Part shown: one piece after another, positions 10,510-21,759 of the stretch
How positions within the stretch are numbered: position 1 is the first letter of the stretch
Layout: every line of letters begins with the position of its first letter
NCBI RefSeq assembly: GCF_958450345.1
Contig: NC_088781.1
Span: forward strand, 49,153,357 to 49,217,356
Source of the DNA: Calliphora vicina
Taxonomy: Eukaryota; Arthropoda; Insecta; Diptera; Calliphoridae
DNA length: 64,000 nt
Direction: 5' to 3'
Notes under the pieces: generated by a model
Told to the model about the DNA's origin: nothing
What the model saw: only the letters and a program-made list of their open reading frames with translations
Database searches by the model: none
Position numbers and translations under genes: made by a program

Positions 10510-12300
10510 TATTTCAGGAATTGTATTAAAGCATTCATTACAAATCACTTCATAATCATCCTTTTTGAATCATTTAAATTGTTTTTAATTCAAATCCATT
10601 TTAATCTATTTGAAAAATTAAAATTGAATTATCATTCAAAGGTTGAATGAATTCTGTTACGAATTAGTTCAAGAAGGAATGAATTCTATTCAAATAAAAT
10701 CCTTTGAAGGAATCTAAATAATTTATTTTGTGGAATGGTTTTAAGAAATGAATTGCTTATTTTTGTTATTCGGAATTATGATTTTAGTGAATTAATCACA
10801 AATTTAATTAATTAATTCGAAGGTTTGTATAAAATTCAAGCTTATATTCTAAGGTTTTGATAAATTTAAAATAAAATTTAAGTAATTCTCATAGAAAGCT
10901 ATGAGAATTTGCAGCAATTTACTTTTTTAAAATAAAAATTTAAGAATTTTTCTGTGCTTATTGTCCTTCAACAATATATATTTATAAAAAAAATCCTTCA
11001 CTTGCTAAAAGTCAATTCTAGTTATTATAAATTACCTCTCATAACTTCTTCAACAGATGTTGTAAAACACAAAGTACTTTGTATATAATTCATCCATATA
11101 TCTGTTTTCATTAAAACTTGCTATTTTTTTTTTTATTAAAACAAAAACCAAACATTGTCTTTGTACTGATTTTCATTTTCCAGAAATCCAATGAAATGTT
11201 CACATCTGTTTATCACCTCATTGTTCATTTGCTCTGTTCTACACATGTCTTCCAACTCATATAACTAAGTGGATTTATATTATTTTTAAGAGCAGATAAA
11301 ACAAAACAAAAAATATAAACAGAATTTTTTATAAATATGAACCCCCAACATCTGACAAAACCAACAAAAAAAAAATCACAAAAGTTACATGAACTACAAG
11401 AAAAAATCTGTACCGAAATAACAAGAAAATGAAAAACAATATACAAATTAACACAATGAGAAGAAGAAAAAAATGCAAGCAGGAAAAAATAGGTCAAACT
11501 ATACAAGTACTTGAAACAATTTGTGTTCAGTTTCGTTACGTTACGTTTGGTGTTTTTTTTTCTTTCACTCATTTCATTTTTGAATTGTTTTCAGATGCAC
11601 TTGTTTGAACTATAACTTCAAGGCAACGCATAAAAAGGTGGGTGTAAATATGAAAAAAGCAAAAAAAAACAAAAAATAATAATGTTTCTCATCTCAAAAA
11701 GAACAGAAAACTATTTTCAAGTGTCAAAGTTTCTTTTGTGTGTGTTTTTGAATATATGAAATCTGTTTTTGTGAGTAATTAAATACTAAAGGTGTTATGA
11801 GATACAATATCAATATTTCAAAGCATCAGAAAAAGTATTTCAATATCAGGCTAAGTTGAAAAGTTTTGTTTAAATATTGTGGAAATATGTAGTACAACAG
11901 TAGAAAAAAATAAATGTGGTTTAATTTCACAGCCCTGGGAAAATGAATTTTTATATTTTGTAGGCAAACATTTATATTATTCTTCTTTTTAGCTGCTATC
12001 TACAAATAAAATAAATTAAGCTTATAATATTACAAATTACAAAATGATCTAACAAAGATTTTGCATTACTGAGTCTTCCGTATTTATATCAGATGCAACT
12101 ATACGACACAAAGTGAACAATTTCGATATAAAAATTTATTTTTGAACCCCTACTCTTCTGAATTCGACAATATATGGCATTAGGACTGATATCGAAAAAA
12201 CCTTAACACACGTTTTTCATTGAAATTGTTTGTCAAATTACCTTTGTAAAGCTTGTCACTTATTATTTTTAATATCAATTATTTTCATTTCTTGTTCATC
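10510..12300. other. AT-rich non-coding stretch
   Basis: I see no gene or element. The 115-codon minus frame at 11225-11572 arises from an A-rich tract full of AAAACAAA and GAAGAAAA runs, so it translates to Phe and Ser. It looks like chance. Confidence 0.45.
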
Positions 12301-12309
12301 TAATTAAAA

Positions 12310-13095
12310 TGAGTGAAAACAGTGCGTATTAAAATTATTAAATATTTTTAATAAACCCAACTTGGTCCTAAAAAAAGTCGGCCAAACAATCAAAGGCCTG
12401 CCGTCAAACTGATTCCAATATTATTAAACAGTATTCGGAGAACTTGTTAGTTGATAGAAAACCTGGTTCATGTAGAAGGAATGGTCCACATGATGTTTCT
12501 AAAGCCAATAAATAGAAAGCATTTTCAAAAGTGCTCCCAACACATCCGGTAGGAAAACAGTCCGGTTAGCTCATTACTCAGAATATTTGGTACGAAAAGC
12601 TAAAGCCAATGCAGGTTTAAAAACGTACAAGGCTAAAAAAGTTCCTGACAGGAACTCTGCTAAAAATTTAGAGACCAAATTGCTGATGCTCGAGGGAATG
12701 TTGTAGAAAAGTTTAGGAACAAAAAGCAGAAAATTTTCTTAAAAAGCTTTTGGCATGGCAAGTAATATGTAGTTGTGACAAAAAAAGCCAACCATTTGTT
12801 TCAAATTACTTTATATATGACTCTATAAATTTACATCAAAGAATGTTTACATAAGAGGATGCCTCCATTCATAAGACTTATTTTTGGCCTGATTTGGTAT
12901 CCTAACATACCATAGTCACAGTAAGCCAGGTCATGAGTGGTACAGGAACAATAACATGTTACCATGAGAGGCAAATCCTCCAAACTGCCTGGAGTTATGG
13001 CCAAGGTGGAGGTATATTGGGATATTGTTAAAAGAGAATCGAAGAGCAGAAAAAAGGTGTCCAAAAGAGTTCTTACATCTTATTCATGGACATAC
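12310..13095 (+). mobile_element. Tc1-type (maT-like) transposase relic
   Basis: In broken plus-strand frames the text reads like a maT-type Tc1 transposase. KPGSCRRNGPHDVSKANK lies near 12460, a VRKxKANAGLKTYK-like stretch near 12595, ADARGNV near 12685, INSEVYIRGCLH-like text near 12830, HEWYRNNN near 12930, and PPNCLELWP near 12975 at the third catalytic acid region. Stops and frameshifts are many. Terminal repeats were not identified. The minus frame at 12831-13064 is a shadow of this relic. It sits directly beside mariner M3. Confidence 0.75.
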
Positions 13096-13118
13096 ACAAT
13101 TTAAAGTTAGTTGGGTTT

Positions 13119-14237
13119 TTATATAGGATCAAAGTTCATATTTTTTAATATATTCGTGAATTTAATAAATAAATTTGATAAATAGTAGATTTTTAAGATT
13201 TTTTCTAGATTCTGAGAACATAAACTGCTGATCTTTTCAGGCCAAGAACAAATAAAGCCATTATCGGCTACACTGTTCCAAAATGAAGCGTATACCAGAT
13301 ATAGCGTTCTGCATCGATTAAAAGAAATAGTAGTCCGACAGGCCACGATCTGGGCTATAAAGTGAGGCAAAATTCCCAACCACTTCATTCTATGTATTTT
13401 TTAACAGGTATTGCATTAAGTGGCCGATTGTTGTCATGATGAAATATTATGGTTTCATGTCTGGGAGTTTTTCGGCCAATGCTCGCTTCAACCAAATCAG
13501 ATGCGTTCGGTATAGGTTCCATATGATGGTCTGGCCAAATTTCAGCACCTCATAATAGATAGAACACTTTAGCTCCCACCAAATAAAGAGCATTACTTTA
13601 GCTCCACGGATATTTGGCTTTTGTGTCGAGTCGGCTGGTTGGGCGGGCTTCACATGTGATCTCCTACACTTCGGGTTATCGTAATGGATCCATTTTTATT
13701 CGCAAATAATGATTCGGTGTAAAACTTTTATAGCGTTCAAACATCATTTCTGACATGCAAAATCGTTACAAATTCCCTGCTTTCGGATAAATCATGCTGT
13801 TCGAAAACGTTTTGAAATTGCTGCTTGAGTAGCTTGCAATGATGTTCAAGCAAGTGTTGAGTTTTACAATAATATTCATGGACTAATGTCTCAAATTTTT
13901 GGTCTTCAAACCTTTTTGGCTGGCCTTGGCTTTCTTTGTCATATCAAAATCACCACTTCTGAACCGCACTAATCATCTCTCGCACGTCGAAACCGATGAA
14001 ATGCATTCACCATAAGCTTTTGCAAAAAAATGCAAAACTTCCCGAATATGATGCATAAAATTCGAAATTTTCGAAGCAAAACAACTTTTTTGTTTACACT
14101 ATAATGTTCAGTAACTAAGTGAGCATAAATGACAGATATGTACACTTCAAAATGACATATAAGTTATTAAAAATAAAACTCATGTTCAAAAGATACGTCA
14201 TCTATTGTAAATCCCGCATTTTGAAGTCAACACCCAA
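13119..14237 (-). mobile_element. Mariner copy M3 (DD34D relic)
   Basis: This minus-strand relic has the 5' terminal repeat CCCGCATTTTGAAGTCAACA CCCAA ending at 14237, followed by TA. It retains a readable central block: KWIHYDNP near 13700, KPAQPADSTQKPNIRGAKVM in the frame at 13447-13653, a YFIMTT remnant of the HHDN motif, and the YSPD..LSDYYFF-like C-terminal acid region near 13350. Frameshifts separate the blocks. The downstream terminal repeat is missing. Confidence 0.85.
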
Positions 14238-14389
14238 TATAAAAACTAAATTTGTAACAAATTCGTCTGCTAATGAATCGTTTGTTTAAAAATTCTTACA
14301 TTTTATAAAAACAGGCTGTAGGTTTATAAAAATTGTACAAATCATTACAAAGATATGCCTAAAAATATATTTATTATATATTGATGTCG

Positions 14390-14645
14390 AGATCATGGAC
14401 CCACTCTGATTTTTGTATAAGTTGTTAATGGTACCGTGAAATAGCTCCCAAATGAAATAAATCCCAATGAAATAATTCCCAAACTTGAAAAATGAAATAA
14501 CTACCAAAGGGTAAAATGAAATTACTCCCAATAATCGGCGGTTTCATAATTTTAAAAATATTAGTCCCAAAAAAGCGAAATAACTCCCAATGAAATAAAT
14601 CCCAATAGAAATGAAATAATTCCCAATGCGAAGCAATTTATTTAT
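14390..14645 (+). repeat. Degenerate GAAATAA-TCCCAA minisatellite
   Basis: Units such as ATGAAATAATTCCCAA, ATGAAATAAATCCCAA and GAAATAACTCCCAA recur at roughly 15 to 20 bp, about ten times. They are interrupted near 14535-14570 by unrelated sequence. The frame 14286-14531 (minus) is produced by the array. Confidence 0.75.
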
Positions 14646-14799
14646 GTAATATAAAAAAAGGAACTACAAAAGTGAAATTATTCTTTGTGTAGTGCAAAGC
14701 TTTTCTCCTCTGGGATGTGTCAAAAACTGGCTTCACTCAGAAAATTTGTTTTGCATTACCGGCCGAAGGCAAGCCATGTCTGTCTGAAGACCCCAGATA

Positions 14800-15315
14800 T
14801 CTTCGGGATCCAAATCTTCAATAATTCTGTTAGGCATGCTTTCGGGAAGTTTCCTATTTAAAATCAGCAAAATCGGTCGAGAAAAGGCAGAGATATGAGG
14901 GAAAAACCAGGACAACCTCGATTTTTTACATATTTTTGATCTACATATGTATATCTGGATAACTAAGTCATTAATATAGACAGTATGGATATCTAATGAT
15001 AGATATTTCAAAGACCTCTGCAAGAAGTATATAAGGCCATAGTAAGTTGGACCTACAATGGGTCAGAATCGGAAAAAAATATTTTTTAACCCGAATTTTT
15101 TTAAAAAAAAAAAAAAATTAAAAAACCAAAAACTTTTTTTAAAATTTCACAAAAAAAAATTTAAATTTAAAAAAATTCAAATAAAAAATTTTAAAATAAC
15201 AATTCGAAAAAAGAAATTTCCCAAAAAATTAAAAAACAACTTTGGAAAAAAAAATTTTTTGTTTACCTAAAAATATTTAAAATTTTTACATATTTTGAAG
15301 TATAATCTTTCTATT
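14800..15315 (-). repeat. Interspersed repeat family C, partial copy C4
   Basis: It shares long stretches with 38530-39245 in the same orientation, including ACTAAGTCATTAATATAGAC, GATATCTAATGATAGATATT, and GTAAGTTGGACCTACAATGG followed by an A/T homopolymer-rich tract (15070-15260). Family ends are missing. The 70-codon frame at 15058-15270 is poly-Lys and poly-Phe text from the A/T runs and is not a gene. Confidence 0.75.
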
Positions 15316-15957
15316 TTTTGTTTGAGATATCTTTTGTTCACTGAGAATTTTTTTGGTGTTCAAAATAATATGATTTGTAGGAAAATATATAGAAACTACG
15401 GTACATATGCAGTGAGGCAAAATATTGTAAAAATAGGATAAGCGGTTTTTGGGTGAAAATTGCGAAACCTAAACTGATGGCAATAAATGCGGTCTGCGGG
15501 TTTAGCGCTAAAACTTACTTTAAAACCAGATTATAGATGTCGTGTAAAATTTAAAACTTTAGTTTTATAGCCATCAACCCCACGGTGCACTTATAAGTTT
15601 AGTTTCTTAAACCCATTTGTTATAAAAAGGAAATCCTAAAGAAAAAAACGCACACAAATAATGTCCTTTACATGAACTACAATAGTTTTGAACTTGTATT
15701 AGAGTCAATATGCAGGCAGACATACACATGACTGAATGTGTACACATATGTATGTACAAGTGTGTTTATTTTAAAAATAACATTGTTAGTTATTGTTGCT
15801 GTTTTTTTGTTGTGTTATTTCAAATTACAATAATAAACAACAACTACTTATACTAAGCATGTTGAAACATTTTTGTTTTTTTTTTAATATTCCAAAAAAA
15901 CACACAAAGAAATCAAGACCATAAAGGACTAAAACAATAAGAATCATGTACATACTA

Positions 15958-16436
15958 CCCAGCAGTTAAAAGCAAGTAGCAAATGTATCACTTACACTAA
16001 TGACTGATCAATTGGCTGACAGCAATTTCTATATTTTGGATCATTTAACTATGTCATCTTTGTAGTTCAGAGAGAAGTCAATTGGTTACTTTATACATCC
16101 CATGTAATTAAGAGTGAAGACAATTGTCACTTAAGTGTCTCTAAGTAATCTAGAGTGTAATCACTTTAAACTTTGTAGTGAAGATACAAGTCAATTGGGT
16201 ACTTTATATATTCGATGTCTTTTTAACAGACTATTTGAGGTCAATAAGCTTCCGCTTGCACCCGTATATATCAAAAAAAAAGTTGACCAAGTAACCAGTT
16301 AGGTAACTGGCTCTATGTAACCCGTATGTGAATCAATTGGCCCCCAGCTTAGTCAAGTAGCTAGTTAAGTAATTAGTTGTGACCCTAAATAATATATAAA
16401 ATCACTAGTTCGGGACATTATCCTAGAACTGCTGGG
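15958..16436. mobile_element. Inverted-repeat element with CCCAGCAGTT ends
   Basis: The left end CCCAGCAGTTAAAAG faces a right end AGAACTGCTGGG, giving a 10-bp perfect terminal inverted repeat, with weaker similarity inward. The interior repeats short phrases (AAGTCAATTGG, AAGTAACCAGTTAGGTAACT, CAAGTAGCTAGTTAAGTAAT) rich in CTAGTT-like motifs. No coding capacity and no convincing target duplication are seen (flanks ACATACTA and ATACAAAT). Confidence 0.55.
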
Positions 16437-17650
16437 ATACAAATGTATGTAAATATGTATGCATACATGCTTGATTTACAATGTTGTCACATGTACTTAC
16501 ACTAACACGATTCTACACACATTGTATATGTATGTATTTTACACACACACTTACAAGCAATCCTACACATCCTTTTCCAACTTTGTGTTCATATATATGA
16601 ATATGTAAATGTATATTCCTATACATTTGCACTAGGGTATAGTAATTTAAAACTACATGTGCTTTTTTTATCAACACAGAAGAAAACTTAAACAAAAAAC
16701 GAAATATTCAAACAAGTTTTTTTTTGTCGTTTCGTTGCTGCTGTTGTGTCCTCTCATTATTACTGCAGGATAATGTAACACGTTACATATTTTCTACGCA
16801 ATGCTAACAATGCTCCCTGGGAATTGTTTACTGGATGAAGAAATTAGAGAAAACAACAAATAACAAGCAGCCAGTTTTTTTTCTAACATTTTTATTTTCT
16901 TTAAAAAAAATTGTGTACAAAAAAATTGCAGTGTATAATTTTGTCTGTACATAAAAAGCGTAGAAAATGTTAGTTGTTTGCATGTCAAATTTATATATTT
17001 CAGCTACATCTCGGTTGTTTATCCCATCTCTCTCTCTACACTTAAACATTTTCCTTTTGTTTTTTAAAAGTGAAAAATATACTTAAGTACATAAAAAGCA
17101 TACAGGATTTCCCTTTTTCCACAATTTGTTTTTATGCAAAATTCTATTAATTTTAGTTTCCTTTTTCATACACATATGTAACATTCTTTCTCTCCCTCTC
17201 AGATTTCCTTTCAATAGCTCTCTTTAGATTCTCTCATTTAGTTTTAGTTTTTTTTCCACAATCATATGTTTTCCTGCAAATAGTTTTTTGTTTGGAGTTT
17301 TCTCTATTTGCTTTTGCAGCCCTTAAATACTTATGTCCTTTTTTTGAAAACTGTATTCGAAACGTTTGATGTTATGAAACATCTCTTTATTTTCTCTTTA
17401 TATATATGTTTAAAAGAGCATTCTGTGTTTGTTTGTAAAAAGTATTTTTTCATTTAATGGTGAATTTCTCTTATTTTTTAATGTTTCTAACATTTGGTTT
17501 TATAAAGGGGGTGAGTTTATTTTTCTGAGGAAATTCTACCCTAGAGTTATTAAGTGATATTTGATTAATACTATTTTTGTATATTTTCTAGAATTCAAAT
17601 ATAACTAGGAAAACAATACGGATTTTACAGAGGTATATATGTATATATTT
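16437..17650. other. Non-coding stretch with pyrimidine-rich patches
   Basis: I see no gene here. CT-rich patches occur near 17025-17040 (TCTCTCTCTC) and 17185-17240. On the minus strand, the CadN-sense strand, these read as GAGA-type tracts. Function is unknown. Confidence 0.4.
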
Positions 17651-17659
17651 CCAAATAAA

Positions 17660-18472
17660 TATATTAGTTGACAGGTTATAAAATAGCAGCATGATTGACT
17701 TTGGTTAGACCTAATGTATTTCTTCAGTAGTAGGACTATTCTAGCTGTTGTGTATTCCAGCTTCATTCGTTGCTATATACTAACTTCTAACGAAAGTTTT
17801 TATGGAGTGCTATTCTAACTAGAATATTTGGTTTAAGATAGCTTTAGTCGGAAGTCTTCAAAGCGTAGATTTAATAGTTATTAAATAGTAGCTTCAATTA
17901 TACATCTTTATGGAGATCTATTCTACCTTCAGGTCTATGCCTGTTTCAGTCGTAGGTCCTTGTGAAGTCCTATTCTAGCGTCAATCGTTGATATAATAAA
18001 GCTTTATGCATAAGTATATTCTAGCTTTAAAATATGGTCTATTTTATCTTCAATAGTAGGTTTATTATAGATTTAATAGTAGGTCTATGCTGTCTGCAAT
18101 CGTATGTTTTTATTAAGACATATTCAATTTTAAACTGTAGTTATATGCTAGATTCTACTAGAGGTATTTGTGGAGTCCTATTCTAGCTTAAATTGTTGGT
18201 ATAATGAAGGTACGTAGATATGTTCTATATTTGTGAAGTTCTATTCTAGCTTAATTCGTTGGTATTTATAAATATCTACACTAGCTTCAGTCGTAGGTTT
18301 ATTCTAGTTTGAAATGTTGGTTTATGCTAGAATCTATTGGATGTATATATGGTATCATATGAATTTTAGGTATAATATAGCTTCTATCATATGTATGTTC
18401 GAGTTTCATTTGAGCTTTTATATAAAGTTATATTGTAACTTCAATTGTAGATCTATCTTTATTCAATCGTCG
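17660..18472 (+). repeat. Degenerate short-unit tandem array, left part
   Basis: Phrases such as TATTCTAGCTTCAATCGTAG, GTAGGTCTATGCT and TATGGAGTCCTATTCTAGCT recur throughout, with basic spacing of roughly 22 to 30 bp. The array resumes after the insertion at 18473-19764, at 19765-19830 (ACTTTAAACGTAGGTCTATACTAGCTTCAATC), showing that it was split. No gene lies in it. Confidence 0.75.
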
Positions 18473-19764
18473 CACACTGGCTCATTTTCGTTTTTCATCG
18501 GCCAAAACTCTGTAACTTTTGAACCGATAGAGATATTTTAGAAATTTCTTTTGGTGGACAGATAACTTCGTGAATTTTTCTCCAGTTTTAATCAAAATTC
18601 ATTAAAATCGGTTCAGCAGTTGTTGCGCAATTTAAGGTTAAAGTTGAACTTTTAATTTTTTATAGCTTTTAGTATGAAAATGGAAATTTTTTGTTTTTTG
18701 AATCACCTATACTTATTAAAAAAGTTATCAGCAGATAAAAACAAGTAAGGAAGTATGTTCGGTCAAGCTCGACTATATAATACCCTACACTATAATTTAT
18801 TTTCGTGAATGATTCGCCATGAAATTAGGTCGTGTGATTTATGTCTATATGGAAGTTATTTCTATTGAATTTTGTGTTTATACCAACATTTGTAAGAGAT
18901 TTATGCTCGTTAAAGTGATTTTCGGAAGCGGGTCTTATATGGGAGCTATGACTAATAATGGACCGATCATCATAAAATTAGGTGACATTAATTCAGTTTA
19001 TATAAAACTTATTTGGAGCAAAATTTGTGTAGATACATATATAAATTAACCATTTACGACCGATAAAGTATTACTTCGGGAGAACATTTGTATGGGTGCT
19101 AGGTGAAATAGTGGACCGATTTCAGTAATTTTCAATAGACTTCGTCCTCGGGCCGAAAAATATTTATGTATCAAATTTTATCGCAATATACTTATCGCAA
19201 TTGCGACTTGTACTTTGCGCCAGTCATATGAACAAATAAAATAAAAATAGAACAAAAATTTGGGAGTAATTTCATTCAAATGAAAAAAGTGTTCAACAAA
19301 CAGATCAAAAAAAGTTCAACAAGTATATATAGGCTTAAAGAGGACACTTTGGACTTTCTCTTGGTTGTAAAATTTGTTTAACCCCTTTTGACCCTAAGCA
19401 CTTTTACTCCACTGAAATTCAAATTTGGCTAAAGTATAGCACTTGAGAAAAAAATTAATAACACATCAGGTATAAACGGTACAATGACAAATCATATCAG
19501 CTCTTAAAGACTATTATCCTACCAACGTAACAAAAGAAAACTCATCCAATTATCTATAATAGTTTGCGAGTAATGATAATTTACTTCTGATCTAATTTAC
19601 AAAAATCACATTTTTATAAAATGACATAAAATATTTGACTTTAACAGCATGCCACGCACACAATTGACAATATTTTTATCTAATTTTTTGGCTACCTTAG
19701 TTTCAATCGGAGTTAACAAAAAGTTGGAGTTTTGGCCGATGAAATTGAGATATGAGCCACCGAG
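18473..19764. mobile_element. CAC-ended element with perfect CGTCG duplication (Transib-like)
   Basis: The left end is CACACTGGCTCATTTTCG and the right end, reverse complemented, is CTCGGTGGCTCATATCTC. Both continue into a shared TTTCATCGGCCAAAACTC. The 5-bp sequence CGTCG flanks both ends directly (18468-18472 and 19765-19769). The insertion splits the short-unit tandem array. A truncated family A copy (18741-19221) is nested inside. Five-base GC-rich duplications with CAC..GTGG-like ends fit Transib. There is no transposase. The frame 18314-18541 spans the junction and is spurious. Confidence 0.75.
18741..19221 (+). repeat. Interspersed repeat family A, truncated copy A3
   Basis: It begins ACAAGTAAGGAAGTATGTTC and follows A2 as far as GACTTGTACTTTGCGC, then stops abruptly, lacking the GGACGGAC tract and terminal GTGTAGGGTATA. 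The break falls within about ten bases of the break in A5. The frame 18819-19049 is repeat DNA. Confidence 0.8.
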
Positions 19765-19830
19765 CGTCGTAGGGCTTGCAGTCTTACTGTAACTTTAAAC
19801 GTAGGTCTATACTAGCTTCAATCATAATAT
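19765..19830 (+). repeat. Degenerate short-unit tandem array, right part
   Basis: The text (ACGTAGGTCTATACTAGCTT CAATCATAAT) belongs to the array at 17660-18472 and continues it across the inserted element. Confidence 0.65.
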
Positions 19831-20024
19831 ATAGGATATTTTTCACTGGTAATAAGATACAATTAGCCGACATGATATTACAAATGGGAGTCCTGATATT
19901 AGACAAGACTACTTGGTAAACATTGGTGTATTCAAATATTCGACAACACGTTTATTCGAATTATTCGAATAATTTAAATTATTTTAAAAAAGAAAAGAAT
20001 GAAGTTTTGATTAAGGTTTTTTAA

Positions 20025-20523
20025 CCCGGCAATTCCCATACCCTCGCCAAAGGGAGAAACAATTTGTTTTTATTAAAAATAGTAAAAATACGTCTAGTTT
20101 ACACTATAAATAAGTTTAAAATAAAAAAAAATATAGCTAGTTGCGACTTTATAGCGGGGTAACCTATAGGTGACACTGGGCAGAAAAAAAATAATTTTCT
20201 AAAAATACTTGCTCACATTGTTAGCCTGAGTATCTAGCAATATTTATTAAAAAAAATTATTGTGATACATACCCGTTTGGCATTTTTATCACAACTTATT
20301 TATCATAAGACACACACTAGTATGTTAAAATCAAAAACACTGCTTAAAGATTTTTAAAAATCCCCTCGTTAATAAAATTCTAGCGTTGCCAAAATAAAAT
20401 CAGATATAAAACAGGATCTTGTCTGTATATAAATAATATCAATATTTATCAGTGATATCTGTTTCTATGTTTAAAACTACCGTTAATCTTTGTCACCTGT
20501 AGGTGACACTGGGAATTGCCGGG
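20025..20523. mobile_element. TTAA-flanked element with CCCGGCAATTCCCA ends (piggyBac-type, non-autonomous)
   Basis: CCCGGCAATTCCCA at the left faces TGGGAATTGCCGGG at the right, a perfect 14-bp inverted repeat, with TTAA directly outside both ends (20021-20024 and 20524-20527). Subterminal GGTGACACTGGG repeats occur near 20170 and 20502. The 499 bp contain no transposase frame. Assignment to piggyBac follows from the TTAA duplication and CCC start, both family hallmarks. Confidence 0.88.
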
Positions 20524-20685
20524 TTAATATTTTATTGTTAAAGAAAAACCAAAAATAACATCAAAGTTAACAATTCAAGATTTGATAATGTTGAAAAATT
20601 TTGATCAGAACAATCTACAAAACAATTTAGTTTCCGTTTCGGAGCTATGCTTCAAAAAAAATTTGAGCTAGTTGGACATGATTCT

Positions 20686-20734
20686 GAATTCAAGTACAAT
20701 ATAAACGTATTGTTACGAAATTGTACTTGAATTC
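20686..20734. other. Perfect 15-bp inverted repeat (hairpin)
   Basis: GAATTCAAGTACAAT (20686-20700) and ATTGTACTTGAATTC (20720-20734) are exact reverse complements separated by 19 bases that include TATTGTTACGA. It may mark the edge of an LTR or other element nested in G. Confidence 0.7.
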
Positions 20735-21759
20735 AAATATAACGATTTTAACGGCTGATTTAAAGTTGCATAACGTTTTCAAACAGCAGTGCTTTGAGTT
20801 GATCATTGATCGTAAGTGTGGTAACGCTGAATGTTTGCTGCGACTCGTACATTCGAATTCGAAAACTCTAGACTTCGAATATACGAGTTCTGATAGTTAA
20901 GGAACAATCTAGAGTGCAGGTGGCAGTGTTATAAATAGCAGCAGAGCAAAACTCTTTGCAGTTTGTGTTTCTTTAAAAAAATAAAAAAAATTCTAAAATT
21001 ATTCAGCCTCTTTTTTTTACCTAAATAACAATATTTTATTCCGTACAATTTATTTTCATTGATTCAAGTCCTAAATTAAACATTAAACTTCTTGCTATAA
21101 TATTTATATATCGGACCACTCATCTACAGTGATCAAAAGACTCCCTTTATCTTTAGTTATTTGTCGAATTTCAGAAACAATATACATGTATATTTATTTA
21201 CTTTATTCGATTATTCTACATTAAATTGTTCGAATTATTCGTTAATCGAAAATGGTAATTTTTAAATTGTTCGAATAATTATTCGTAAGAAATTAGTCGA
21301 TTAATCGAATGATCATTACTCGATTGAATACCCTAGTAAACAGGTATCTAAAGTAAATGTTTTTGATGATATAAGAAATAACTCAACTACAGCACCTGAT
21401 TATCTTAGATACTACAACAGTGCATGGAATGGTTATGTGAAATTTGATGGAAAATAACTAAACTGCGCAACGGAAATATTTATAAGTAAGAAACTGTATG
21501 TTAAAGTTAACAATTGTAGTGCCTGAACCAAGTTTTATCAAATTATAATCATAAATACAAGTTCTAATATTGATAATCAAAATGACTAAAAAATAAATAA
21601 CATTATAAACTTTATTCTTATCAAAATTAAAATGCAATCTCAAGGAGTAATACATGGACTATAACCGAATACTTAGAATAATTCCAAAACACGTAGGGCC
21701 CATAACACCGATTTATATACAATTTATATAATGAATACTGTTATTGAATAGACATTTAT

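Larger units (their letters stand above)
19930..21345. mobile_element. Interspersed element G with TTCGAATTATTCG-rich ends
   Basis: The left end has GGTGTATTCAAATATTCGAC and TTATTCGAATTATTCGAATA. The right end reads GATTAATCGAATGATCATTA CTCGATTGAATACCCT, a loose inverted match. A reverse-orientation fragment of the right end (CGAACAAT, GAATAATTATTCG, ATTAATCGAA) lies at 53095-53245 inside A6, so this is an interspersed family. A TTAA foldback is nested at 20025-20523. The interior around 20900-20960 has a TATA-like TTATAAATAGCAGCAGAGC, and a TGTTACG start at 20711 could mark a solo LTR, but I cannot confirm an LTR end. Confidence 0.5.

Noticed and set aside
10237..10650. 137-codon plus frame as a possible gene
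   Set aside because: Its first half is the damaged C-terminus of mariner M2 and its second half runs into AT-rich flank.
11225..11572. 115-codon minus frame, Ser/Phe/Cys-rich
   Set aside because: It comes from an A-rich tract, with no domain, no conserved context and no splice or start features.
15060..15300. Poly-Lys and poly-Phe frame as a basic protein
   Set aside because: It is the A/T homopolymer tract that recurs in every longer family C copy.
19383..19410. TTAACCCCTTTTGACCC as a left end of another TTAA element
   Set aside because: No matching right end with TTAA was found nearby.
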